DNA from: Serpula lacrymans var. lacrymans S7.9
Taxonomy: Eukaryota > Basidiomycota > Agaricomycetes > Boletales > Serpulaceae
Assembly (NCBI RefSeq): GCF_000218685.1
Contig: NW_006763299.1
Span: 1,504,031 to 1,568,030, forward strand
DNA: 64,000 nt
Direction of reading: 5' to 3'
Shown: one piece after another, positions 21,798 through 32,700 of the stretch
How positions within the stretch are numbered: the first letter of the stretch is position 1
How the letters are laid out: each line of letters starts with the position of its first letter
The notes under the pieces: model-generated
The model's database searches: none
Told to the model about the DNA's origin: nothing
Seen by the model: only the letters and a program-made list of their open reading frames with translations
Program-made: the position numbers and the translations under genes

Positions 21798-22244
21798 AGG
21801 ATGTTGGGGTGTTTATGATCGCAGAGCGGTGTTGCCAGGGCACAGTAGTATTTAGCGAACATCTACCCTCTTCAACTTATTTTTCGAATGTAAATGTTAA
21901 TACGGACTATGTTATTTTTTTGAATGTGCAGTTCAGTTAGACTTGACAGTTTGCCCCATACGCTGAGCGCCCCTTCCACGGGTGTGACACATGTGTACGG
22001 GCCCGATATAGTAGATAAACAATATAAACTGTCACAAACCGACTCAAATTGGTGTCGGAGTTGTAAAATCCGTTGGTCGTTCGTTGCAGACAATGGTAAT
22101 TTTCAAAAGCCTAGCTCACCTCTCCTGAAAGTTTCCACCATCCTAGACGTCGGCTCTGCGTTAAGTTTTATAGAAGTCTTCAAGAACCACCAGAACTACG
22201 AATTTCCTCTATCTGCAGTTGTTACTTCAAGCTTTGGATCCCAA

Positions 22245-23072
22245 ATGGCCAGCCCATCTGTTGCCCTCTCTCAAACCAGAACGCGAATTTTGGACTTTGC
22301 GAAACCTCACAAAAGCGAAGCAGCTGTTCGTTTGCGTACGAGCACAGCAGGAATTGCCATATTGCTATTGGTGATGAATCTCTCACCATTGCCATCCTTA
22401 TGGACGTGTTTTGGTGTCGTTTTGTCTCAGAATTCATCGGCCACATCTTGGTGGTTTTATCTGTGTTCAGCAGGTATGTACCTGTTAATACGATTGTTTA
22501 TTCTGCGCTTATCATTCAATATGCTATAGAATTAGCGCTATTGAGTCTCTTCGCTCTGAACGTCCTACAGGCTGGTTACGCGCTGAAATATCCTCGTGCA
22601 CCGCTGCCACCTCTTCAGTCGCCTGCGAAAGCAAATTATATCTCTCCCGTCAGCCAGAAGAAGCGTCTGCGAACTTTTACTCCTAATGTATGTTGACACC
22701 TAATGACAGAAGTATTACTAACTTTGGCATATGTTAGACCTCCCCGCAATTACAAAAATCTTTCTCATCCTCTTACATTTCCTCTCCTATCTCTACCCCT
22801 TCGCGTACTTTGCACTACACGATGCCATCATCTCCGTCTCCTTTCAACACTCCATTGAACTCATCTTCGATATCGATACCTCCATCGCCATCGCCAGTAA
22901 TAGCATCACCTCTCGCAGCTTATCGAGGACGACACTCTGCTTCTGTAGGGCGTATGTACTTCTTATACTTCTCATTGATCGCAGACTGATGGAACGGTTT
23001 TTTAAAGATGCTTTTGATGGTTCAATTTTAAGTCGGCTCAATCACGATTCAGAAGATGACGAAGACGAATAA
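22245..23072 (+). CDS. Two-pass membrane protein with Ser/Pro-rich tail, possibly nucleoporin POM34
   Basis: Four exons (22245-22473, 22530-22687, 22738-22951, 23008-23072) join in phase to 221 residues. The N-terminus (MASPSVALSQTRTRILDFAK) is followed by two hydrophobic helices (about residues 33-52, STAGIAILLLVMNLSPLPSL, and about 76-92, ELALLSLFALNVLQAGYAL) separated by a short loop. A basic Ser/Pro-rich tail follows (PVSQKKRLRTFTP, SSPSPFNTPLNSSS) and ends in FDGSILSRLNHDSEDDEDE. Size, two central helices and the Ser-rich tail fit the pore-membrane nucleoporin POM34, but I see no diagnostic motif. Upstream, 21924-22244 is open in the same frame but looks like leader sequence. It is convergent with the PhzF gene, 112 bases apart. 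Confidence 0.6.
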
Positions 23073-23184
23073 AGACGTACCTCTTTTCTATTCGAATTTA
23101 CCTAGCAATGTGATACAGGATTTGCGCATGATCTAGCATGCTATCTATTGACCCACTTTAAAGGGACACGCTTGAGCCAGAATG

Positions 23185-24169
23185 TTACAGATGCAAGTTT
23201 CCGCTAGTGGTCACTATCGCTTTCCCTCTCAGCTTCACAATGCCCCTCTCTTTCTCCCATCTGACCAAAAGGTCTCCCCCCCGAGGGCTAACTTGTTTTA
23301 CACGCAAGTCTTGACCTTCTTGATGTGTTTTGGTTGACCAATAAGGTGTAAGGAGACAGTGCGCAGTTCCGCAGACAGGATCCTCTGGAAGACCTGCTAA
23401 TGGTGCAAACATGCGCGAGACGAAGACAGTGTCCGAGTTCGGTGTAGCCCTGGTCAAAATATTGACAACACGCGGGAACGTTCCTTTCTGAGGGTTATCT
23501 TAGACTAGCGACAAGGAGAATGTGATAGATGACACTGACCAAGGCCTCCGTGTCAACCTTTGCTCCGTCTAACGTTTCTTTCTCGTCTAGCACAATCAGA
23601 ACATATCTATCCAGCGCACCGACCCCTTGTCCGATAAATTTGACCACTACATCTGATTTACCCAATGCCTTGCCGACTATCTGGGTCAAGCGTTGCTTTT
23701 CATCAGGCGAGACTTCTTCTACCACATTATCCTGTAATTCTAATTCAAACCATTCTCCTTGTGTCGCTGCTCCCGCGCCATTCAAGAGTATGCCAGCAGA
23801 CAATACAGTACCATTCATATTCCGAAATTTCAGAATATCTTTTATATGTTTTTGGCCCGGCATGTACCCGTCGCAGATGGCTTTAGTCGCAGCAAGGAGG
23901 CCGTGGCCACACAATGGTGCTTCTAGCTCAGGCGTAAAGAACCGTACGTTAAGGATGCCATCATCAGCGTCTGGAGAAGGAGGTGCAACGAATACTACTA
24001 TAGGCTGGTTGAAGCTGTGTGCGATTTTCTGCAAAGCCGACGACGAGATATCGATCGACGTTTGACTCGACTGTGGCAAAAATACGATGACAGCCGGATT
24101 GCCGCCAAAAGAATCGTCGGAAAATGCGTTGACGATAACAAAAGGAGTTCTGCAGTTGTTGACAGACAT
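23185..24169 (-). CDS. PhzF-family isomerase-like protein
   Basis: The PhzF fold has two similar halves with the active site between them; bacterial PhzF isomerises a phenazine precursor, while most fungal members have unknown substrates. The start at 24169 gives FVIVNAFSDDSFGGNPAVIV, with the family's GNPA motif. It continues KIAHSFNQPIVVFVAPP, LNVRFFTPELEAPLCGHGLL (the CGHGLLA motif), TVFVSRMFAPLAGLPEDPVC and GTAHCLLTPYW. The C-terminal half ends VKLRGKAIVTTSGNLHL. Two exons (24169-23536 and 23498-23185) joined by a very short 37-base intron give 315 residues in phase, the usual length. The catalytic Glu expected after GNPA-type motifs was not pinned down. Confidence 0.9.
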
Positions 24170-24979
24170 GCCAGTGGAGAAAGGCTTTGAAATGGAATGT
24201 TATCAAACCCCCATATATACCCAATTAAGCGCTTTGACGTTTGGATGACTCACTTACCGAAGCCACCACCGAATGACCGGTTACGCTATACGTCGCGTTG
24301 TTCCTATACGCATGGTGTTCTACGAAAGTGTTCCAAGTTGAGCAGGTCAGTACTTAAGCTTATTACTGCAGTCTTTACCTCAGTCCGCTCAAAGAACGCG
24401 TCAATTGCAAATTCGCAACTGTTCTTGACCTGGGAACACCAGAAGTTTCCATAATGGGGAAACACGGTACGGTCATCGGCGCATTCCTCAGGACTGCTAC
24501 TTTTTTGGTATGATATTTCGTCTTTCTTCTCAGTTTACTGTGCTTCGAGCTATTACCGGCCACTCAGTGGCATTGCGACCAAATTTTCTAGTCGCGAGAT
24601 CACAACATTGATGCCGTCCAGGTTCGGATCTATCTCGCAACAGATGCAGGTTTGGTTATTTTTGTAGAATGCCGGCAATGCGGGAAATATATTCAACGAA
24701 AGTATAATCAGACTAAGTTCAGCCAATCAACAAATAGGCTGTTGTCTCTAGGCCCCGCGGCTTGGACGTGCGCTACTTTATAATATGTTTTTCGGCACCT
24801 CTATAGGACCCTGCTGGTCAATATAAATCTTGCTGCTTGGAAATCTACTGTCGAGCGAATCCCATCCTTTCATTGCCCCATATAACACCCATATATTACT
24901 ACTGGCAGGACTTTCCGCGTAGACTGCACCTCCGTCTTGGACAAGAATCCTTCCACTCTATTCCACTCCCAAGCGGGCG
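24170..24979. other. Intergenic region between divergent PhzF and DUF6533 genes
   Basis: About 810 bases with short open frames only (24197-24454 and 24375-24563), none recognised. The right part has TATA-like sequence (ATATAAATC near 24820 and CATATAACACCCATATATT at about 24878-24896), which fits a promoter for the DUF6533 gene. Confidence 0.45.
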
Positions 24980-26346
24980 ATGTGCAGTGAAGCCATACTC
25001 AGGCAAGTTTGGGTAGTGCGTCTCACAAGTTATAATGCATGTAAGTCCATTATGCGCTGCAGGCAGCTTAATAATTATGGAGGTACTGATCTCGACGCTT
25101 ATTAGATGCCGTATTGACAGTGATGGTCTGGGACCTCCTTTTGACCATCGAGGATGAAATCGAGTACATATGGTCGTGAGTGATATATTACTGTGTTCTC
25201 TCGTTTCTCCATTTATTGCTCTAATACTTCCTCTTACGGTTTGTTTCCAGAAAGCCAGGTTCTTCATACTACAAATGGGTGTATATATTCTGCAGATACG
25301 TTCCACTGATCTGTCAGATGCAAGTAGTTGCATTCTTTGACCTTCTCTTCTTTTTCACTTATCCGTACCCCTAGTTACAACATATTCTTCGTCTCGTGGA
25401 TGGTCGCTGGAGTTGCAATTCACCACTGTAAAGCTTGGATCATATATCAGAGTGTAGTGGTGCAAATGATGTTGGTGCTTGTGGATGGATTGCTTATGAC
25501 GAGAGGTGCGTAATTTGCAAACATATCGTGCGTCATGTTTCTTGATGTTCGTGAGTAGTTTACGCGCTGTGGAATGGTAGTCGAAAGATAGCTACTATAC
25601 TGACAACGGAACTCATCATCGAAATCAGCTGCATGTGCACCAGCACATTTTTCATAATGTCTGACTTTCGCCCGGGTCCCATGTGTCTCTTCGATAGGGC
25701 TCCCCCACAAATTATATATTTTTCGTGAGTCTTTACTTTTACTTTATCGCCCTTGCTGACGATTGGAACATAGAGTTTCAGCAGCTGTGACTCAGATTAC
25801 CCTGGTGGTCCTCACGGGGTGGAAACAGTTCACTGCCTCACGTTACGGTTGGGGCCGAACGCCGCTTGTGTCCCTAGTGTTGAGGGATGGGAGCTTTACA
25901 GCCATTGTAAACCTTAGTGAGTACGTCTTCAATAATAAGTACATGCGTTACTGAGCGCGAAGTCGAAACGATAGCCATATTTTGTTTTCCACTAATGAAT
26001 ATTCTCCTGGAGATAGATACAAATGATATTATCTTTTAGTAAGTGAAAGCTGTTTTTGCGTCTGCCTGTCTCACCGTATGACTGCTATGACTGCCCTTAG
26101 TTGGCTCTTATCTATTCTTTCGATTTGTGTGAGTGTCACATGGTTCAAGTCGATTTCATTTATTGTATTCACTTGCAGAAGCAGGGCTGCAGGCTTATCC
26201 TAAACATACATCGTCTTTCTTCCACTGGATTTACCGGGGAAAACGATGACGACGACGCTTTCGCGTTAACAAGCATGTTTAGTTTTCTCGGTGTCAGTGA
26301 CTCAGACTCAAAGCATTCTTCTACACAATCTTCTTCTTCAAGTTAA
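24980..26346 (+). CDS. DUF6533-type multi-pass membrane protein
   Basis: Eight small exons (24980-25040, 25106-25175, 25251-25319, 25375-25505, 25559-25724, 25774-25916, 26040-26128, 26179-26346) join in phase to 298 residues. The N-terminal motif AVLTVMVWDLLLTIEDEIEYI followed by SKPGSSYYKWVYIFCRY is the signature of DUF6533, found in large Agaricomycete families of seven-helix-like proteins. Later helices include AWIIYQSVVVQMMLVLVDGL and AVTQITLVVLTGW. The motif LMTRVYALWNGSRK is also typical, and the end has WLLSILSIC, GCRLILNIHRL and a Ser-rich tail. The third intron (25320-25374) appears to use a GC donor (GCAAGT). No ligand or function is known for the family; a receptor-like role is speculation. 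Confidence 0.85.
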
Positions 26347-28437
26347 AGCTGGGTTTATATCGTTCATATGTAATTGTCCTCGATCTACAAGTCACGTACT
26401 CCTGCGCAAGCGACGGTTCTACCTACACTCGTTATACTAATAATTATGATATCTGGACACTGAGTTATGACTGTCAAGTCTGACGTGGCCAGCTCGCTCC
26501 GAGTCTGTTTAGCAGAAGCCGATAAAATTACACCGAGTTATAAGCTTAAGCATACTACTGTAGGCCCATTGCCATTTGACGACGCTCAATTTGATTTTCA
26601 AGCACCTAGATCCTCAGACTTGCCATCAAGTTTGCTTCTAGCCCGACGGAACGAAGATCAGACCACAACGCCAGGAGTTGGGTCCGGTTTTCTAGTAGTC
26701 TTGATCTGTGGAGGTTGTTGTTTCAAGTCAAATAGAAGATAGTACTAATAATTACATGTCATGGGTTCACACCTGCGTGCGTAGCCCTTTGAAAGCCACA
26801 AGTACGTGCGAACTTGAAGTGCATCCGATGATCGATCGACTTGCGCATTTTGCAACCTTAGGTTACACAATGGTAGTCAAAAGACGCCCTGCGTATGAAA
26901 AGCTTATGGGTCATCGAATCCCAGAATTAATGATCGGCTATTAGATTTGTCCCAGCTTCCAGGAACTTGCACAACTTGGGTCGGCACTGTCGGGATCTAA
27001 CCAACTCCAGTGTCATAATATATGATACATAATGGTTATTTCCATTGACTCATCTCCTAGAGCCGTTGCCCTTGTACATAAAAGAAGGAGTGGAGCTTCC
27101 GTGATCGATGGCGACGTCGGAAGACATTGCACATTGTCACACAGAGGATATTTACAACAACAGCGCCGATAGGATGATGGGCCACAGTCATAATAATGTT
27201 ACCGTTGCGTAGAACGACCGTGCATCTCAGCAAAGCATTGCGGCCAAGTATCATCTTGAGATTCTTCTTTTCCAGGAATCTCTCTCCAGAAATAGTCGTG
27301 TCCGCTCCAATCATCCAGGTTGTGCAAAGGAACTCTTGATCTGCGCATGTCTAGAAAGCGCAGCTATCGGTAGTAGGGTGATGCACCTGGCACCTATTTC
27401 AGATGAGGCTGTATCGCCCTTTAATCATTGATTCAGGTCAATGTGGCATCGATCATAGAATACTTGCAGTAACGATGGTAGCCACGATGTGCCGCCATCA
27501 CCCCTTGTGAATGTTATCCAGACAGGCAACCGACATCATTCAAATTGTCATATACCGCCATCGGTCCGTTGCCTTCTGTGAACTTCTTCGCAAGGGCTGG
27601 TCTGCATTTTGATCGGCCCTATGCAACCTGAGATTATTGAAAGCTATCATAATCACGGCTCCGAATCATCTCTGACATTCAAGTTATATTAACGTCAACA
27701 GTAGCCATTTGACAAAAATAATGGCAAAGCAAATACCATTTCACCATGGGCTCTAACATAATGCTGCAGTGCATCTCACGACACAAAATCGGCAAATCGC
27801 GACTCGTTCTTACATCGAGGGGGTAAACCGTTACTTTCTGCCCAACTAGGCTTGATAGAGCATATTGCTGTTTGGACTTCATTCCTGATGTTATGCGTGA
27901 ACTCGAAAATTTTCGTGTGGTGGTTATAGCATTGCAAAATGTTTGGGACACGAACGGCGCTAATGTTCACTAGATGGAGACTTACAAACTACCGCCAAGG
28001 CAGTTCGCTTGCAGTAGTTTGATCCATATTCACAGCAGTACGTCTTGCGGGTGGGCAGCTCCAAATGGTTCCACTAAATTCTTCTAACATTGGAAGCACA
28101 CCTATATACACGCATCAAGCGGTAAACACATACGTGTTGTGGCCCAGGAGATGGTGATCAACATTATCATCCATTCTGGGGTGGGATGAGGCCATAATCT
28201 CATGTGTTATGCCCTAATCTCCTGTACAGCGAGAGAATGATTGTGATGGAAGCAAGGAAGCGCACTCTACATCGGCTGGTAGGGGTCTTTGCATGAGGGA
28301 GTTAACCGTCGGGCCCGATGGCGACACTTCAAGGAAGCGAGTAATGTGCAAATAGGCTGCACACCGTATATAAACTGCGAACAGCAATTCAGCCAGAACG
28401 CACGCCGTAATATCCCGCATTAGACACCAACCTGTGT
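26347..28437. other. 2.1 kb interval without a supportable gene
   Basis: Open frames are short (26467-26742 and 26708-26944 plus; 27057-27314, 27679-27970 and 28214-28513 minus). On the minus strand about 28090-27780, a possible spliced peptide (MLEEFSGTIWSCPP..., then SAVRVPNILQCYNHHTKIF) looks weakly coding, but no start, end or family could be settled. The part next to 28438 should hold the 3' end of TGS1. Confidence 0.35.
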
Positions 28438-29545
28438 CTAGAACAAGTCGGATTGTCCATCCACAAGTCCGCCGAAGTAGCATGTCAACGCTTTCAGTTT
28501 CGAACCCATCCACTCTTCTTCAACCTCCACCATCTCAGGCGCTTTGTCACTACCGCCCGATACAGTCGGTATAAGGAGGCCAGATATTTCATCGAGAGAA
28601 GTATTGCGAGGTAAGAAGAATGCGATATTGCATGTGATTCTTCTGGTAAGCTTGAATAATTCGCTACCGTGAACAGGCTGTATAGATGCAAGACTATATT
28701 CTGGATATGTCTCCGCTAGTTCATGCTCGGATAGGTCGTCGCTTTTAGATTTATGAGCAGGATCTGATAAAGGCGACGCGGAAAGATACGACGGACCGCC
28801 CCATGGCGGGCTGAGAAAGACGACATCAATCTTGCGACTTTTGTTAGGTTGAAAAAGATATGTGCGAGCAAATGACAAGTAGTCGGCAAGGATAAACTCG
28901 ATGCGGTCGGCAACGCCATAAATCACTGCATTATGGCGAGCTAAAGCCAGTCTGATAGGTGATGTATCTAAGGCGATAACTCATCGGGGAATGCATTAGC
29001 ATGATGGATCACCATAGAAATGAATGACATACCCCTCTCGCAGGTTTTTGCAAACGCGATAGCGTTGCCTCCTACACCACAGAATGCATCGAGTATCGTA
29101 TCGCACCGACATCGTTCTGCAATCTGGTCGGCGATGCGTTCGGGAGTGACACTATACCACCCCTCCTCGTCTAACAGACAGCCTTCTTCGTATAGTGAGA
29201 AATATCGTTTTCTTTGAGAAAAGTCTGAGTACATACGTAAGCAGGAAAATAAAAATAAATGTCTATATTTCTAGACGTACATTTTTGCAAGTGATCTGGA
29301 ACATCACGAGCATTTGTGTAGTGGGGAGTAAGGCCTGTGGCATCGTATTTCTCATATCCAGCACCTAGCAACCCCACCTTGCGCTTCTTGCTCTGCGGTC
29401 GATCCTCTCGTTGTACTTCAGGTCGACTTCCTTCGAGCACGTTAATGGGCCCATGTCCGTTACCCTTTGCTGTATCTCCCGAATCTTTGAATGCTACGGC
29501 CACAAAACTGGACAGACCAGAAAGGTTGGAACGCTTTTTCCCCAT
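28438..29545 (-). CDS. TGS1: Trimethylguanosine synthase TGS1
   Basis: TGS1 converts the 7-methylguanosine cap of snRNAs, snoRNAs and telomerase RNA to 2,2,7-trimethylguanosine, using S-adenosylmethionine, in the nucleus or nucleolus. Three exons (29545-29281, 29224-29033, 28979-28438) give exactly 332 residues. The N-terminus is short and basic (SKKRKVGLLG). The methyltransferase core shows KYDATGLTPHY, then FSLYEEGCLLDEEGWYSVTP, motif I DAFCGVGGNAIAFA, VIALDTSPIRLALARHNA, and the catalytic motif SPPWGGPSY where the cap base stacks. The C-terminus ends LTCYFGGLVDG. All key motifs look intact. The start at 29545 (MGKKRSN) is preferred over a Met five codons upstream. It shares a 249-base divergent promoter with the zinc-cluster gene. 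Confidence 0.96.
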
Positions 29546-29794
29546 ATCAACCTTTAGCAATTACTTATAGACTGTGATTGCCAGTACCAAAAGTTCTTTG
29601 TCGGAGTTCGAACAAATATCTTTCGTCGCCGCGTCGCGTCGAGCCAGACACGGTTCCGTCGTCGTTTAGCCCAGCGTGTAGGTGCAGTGTTTTTTCTTTT
29701 GAGGTCTGTGTATGCGCTTGCTTATACGCACACAGTCTACTTTCTTTCCACCTTGACAGCCAACCAGGGCGAAACAGGCCTTTAATGTCCATTC
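29546..29794. promoter_or_regulatory. Divergent promoter region of TGS1 and the Zn2Cys6/AlkB-like gene
   Basis: The 249 bases between two divergent start codons must serve both genes. There is no clear TATA box. A pyrimidine-rich tract (TTTTTTCTTTTGAGG) lies at about 29690-29704 on the plus strand. The regulatory assignment is from position only. Confidence 0.5.
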
Positions 29795-32700
29795 ATGGAT
29801 CCTTTAGAACACTCTGAACCTACCAGTGCCAGTGGGGACGGTGTTGGTGTGCACGTTTTCCAGGACGATATACCCGCATATGCAAGAGCTTGGGGAGCAT
29901 CAGTGCGACGTCCAACAACGTTGCCAAAGCTTTGGGATGTTACCGTCGACCGCCATGTTATCTTTGAGATCGATTCTAGCGCAAATCCTACGCAAACAAC
30001 GATGAAGTACATCGTTCCCAAGAAATGCGTCAACTGCAAGGAGTCTAAACGCACTTGTTCGAGGACTAGGCCAACCTGTATCTCCTGTCAAAACCTCAAA
30101 GAACAATGCCAAACAGATGACAAGTTGTGGGATTCACTTCCCAGCCTCCGTATACCTAAAAGTAGTTCAAAAGATACCTCCTCCAATACTACCGAGCTTC
30201 CAAGTGCCGACAATGGACACGAGCCGCGAACACTCCTAGGAGAGGCTACATTCATTACAACTAGGGTTGATCTTACCGCACCCTCGTCTCCATTTCGTCC
30301 GGATATCGTGTCTTCTGAAGGAGAACAATTTCTGCGAGAGAATCAAATATCAAAAGGCGAATTCTCAACATGCAAGTACGGTACCTCCAGTGCCCTGTCG
30401 CGATCCCGCCCAATCTCATTATCCTCGCCACCATTGGATAATATAGATATCATAACTGATGAACTCGAATATCCCCAAGATAACGATGGCGTCCGAAGCA
30501 CCGCGCAATCTATTGTCCCTAACGATCCATATGTTTCAGATCACATCTCTCTCCCGCAACTTGAAGAAACGCTATTGAACAATAGAGTGTTTCAAACAGG
30601 AGTCTGTTCCCAACCAAATGAGTGCCAAGATCCTCAACGTGAAGGCTTGGCTGGCATGGTTTTTGTTGCTCCTACCTTATTTACCACGGGCGATAGATCC
30701 CAAGTTGTCAGTTCTGATGTCAACAACCAAGAGAATACTGCCCCGATCTCTTCGCAAGTAGATTCATCAATGTTCGACGGTGTAGGCCCTCAGCTTTCGA
30801 TTCCAAATCAGGAGAGTGGGGTATCGCTCACCATCCCATTCCCAATGCAAAAGTCTAGCTCTGGAAAGAAGCGCAGCCTGCGGAAGAAGGCAAAATCTAA
30901 GCCACCTTCACTGGCCAAAAAGTCTGGAAAAGCCACTAAACTAGGCTTCCAGTCGAAGGAGAAGCGGGCTTCCCCAAAATCTGCCTCGTCAAAAATTCTG
31001 GAGCCAGAAAGTCAACCCGGAGAGGTGATTAGTGTGCCATGTGTGTGTTCTTCACTCCTCTTCATCGTTATTATCTTTATCTTTGCGCCTACAGCCGCCG
31101 TTTCCTGTAAGAAAACGGACCTGCGTTGGACCTTCGTAAAATACAGCTATGACAGCCGCAGTTCTAACAGTGACGCTGGCCCTCCTGCCCCTCAAGAACA
31201 GGTTCCTGTTGGGTTAAGACCTCGTGTTTGGACAGGTGTAAGAAGACCATTAATTTTCAAAGTCACCTTGTCTATTTACGCAGTTAGGACAGAGCCGCAA
31301 AGATCTATTAACTATATTTCCCGAGTTCTCCAAATCACCTACAGGGCTTGCTTGGTTATATTCTGAAACGCCGATGCTCCTCTTGGAGAACTCTGCCTTT
31401 GATAGTTCCTGGGACGGAGATATTAATATCAAATTATCAACGTTAGTTTTACCTTGTATTTATCCCATACAAGCCAGTGAACAAGTTTTCTCATAGGACC
31501 TGGGACTTTTCTTGCGACGAGTCTGATCTCGAACCAATTGCCCAGAATATCCCACCAAACCAACCACCCGTATCGGATATCCTGGTTCGTTGTGATGCGG
31601 AGGACGAGACTATAACTTCGCTCGGTTCTTTGGAGTATCCTCCGGGGGACGCACTGTCAACATCTGATGAAGCGCAGAATGGTAATCGAATGCAGGAACC
31701 ACTTGAAGACCATACGGGGAATGTATCTGGAGGTATTTCTGTCGGAGACGACCCTGATATGTACTGCTTAAATCGCGGGATGTTTTTATTCTCTTCAACC
31801 GCAGAGACATTCGGTAGCTCAAAGGATCTCACTCTTACTAAAGCGCCTAATGAATATGTCTATCATACAACTTTAGATCAGCCTGTAGGCCATTCCCAGG
31901 ACGTGCAAAGCGCCTCACCAACCGTGAATCCACTCCCCAAGCACCCCGACGCCTGTGGCCCCGATCTCAATCCGTCTTCGTGCGAGACTCAGCAGAATGC
32001 TGCCGTCAGCCGACTTGATTCGTGTGTTTTAGACGTAAATGCAGTCCATGGCTATGATGTAGTCCTCGATGCCTATCAATCAGTCATACCATCCCAGTTC
32101 CCAGTTGGGCACGCCTTTTCTTCTACGCCTGATCACAGCGGCTCTTGTTTCACAGCACAACATCATTTAGGCATGCATCTTTCTCTTTCATGCAGGTTCA
32201 ACACTTATAGTTTATGAAGCAAAGATAGGTGCAAATTCTCCGTCCGAGCCTCCAGTAGAACAAGTTGGATCCAAGAAATCGATTAGCTCACGCCTCCCGG
32301 AGAAGAAACCCCCAGAGATTGAAGTCCTTCTCGGCTTGCAGTCTCTCGAAATGCCGTTGGTCGTAATAGCATCTCGTACATGTGCACTGATGCCTGCCAG
32401 TTTACATTCACAATATGCCTACTCGTATCTGGGGTTTTTCTTTGTATCTAACGTGCGAGTCCGTCTGTTCTCGCGGTATATTCCTCGTTTTGTGCCTGAT
32501 TTTTTGTAGCTAGAGATCCTCGAATGTTCAAGCGATCACTCTCTCACCGGCATCAATGGTCGGGTAACATGGTCATTGACACTCGATTGGGCACCTGGTG
32601 GGGAAGAACTGCTCATAGGAAGCGACGCACCACTCCCTTGGTGGATATCCCCTGCTTCATCAGACGGCAAACTACCGGACAAGGGAACGTCCCATCATAG

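Noticed and set aside
21924..22244. Long plus-strand frame running into the POM34-like gene as an N-terminal extension
   Set aside because: The extension lacks any recognisable composition or domain and begins only about 125 bases after the previous gene; it is better explained as untranslated leader.
23529..24065. Plus-strand frame of 178 codons
   Set aside because: It is the antisense shadow of the PhzF gene, which carries clear family motifs.
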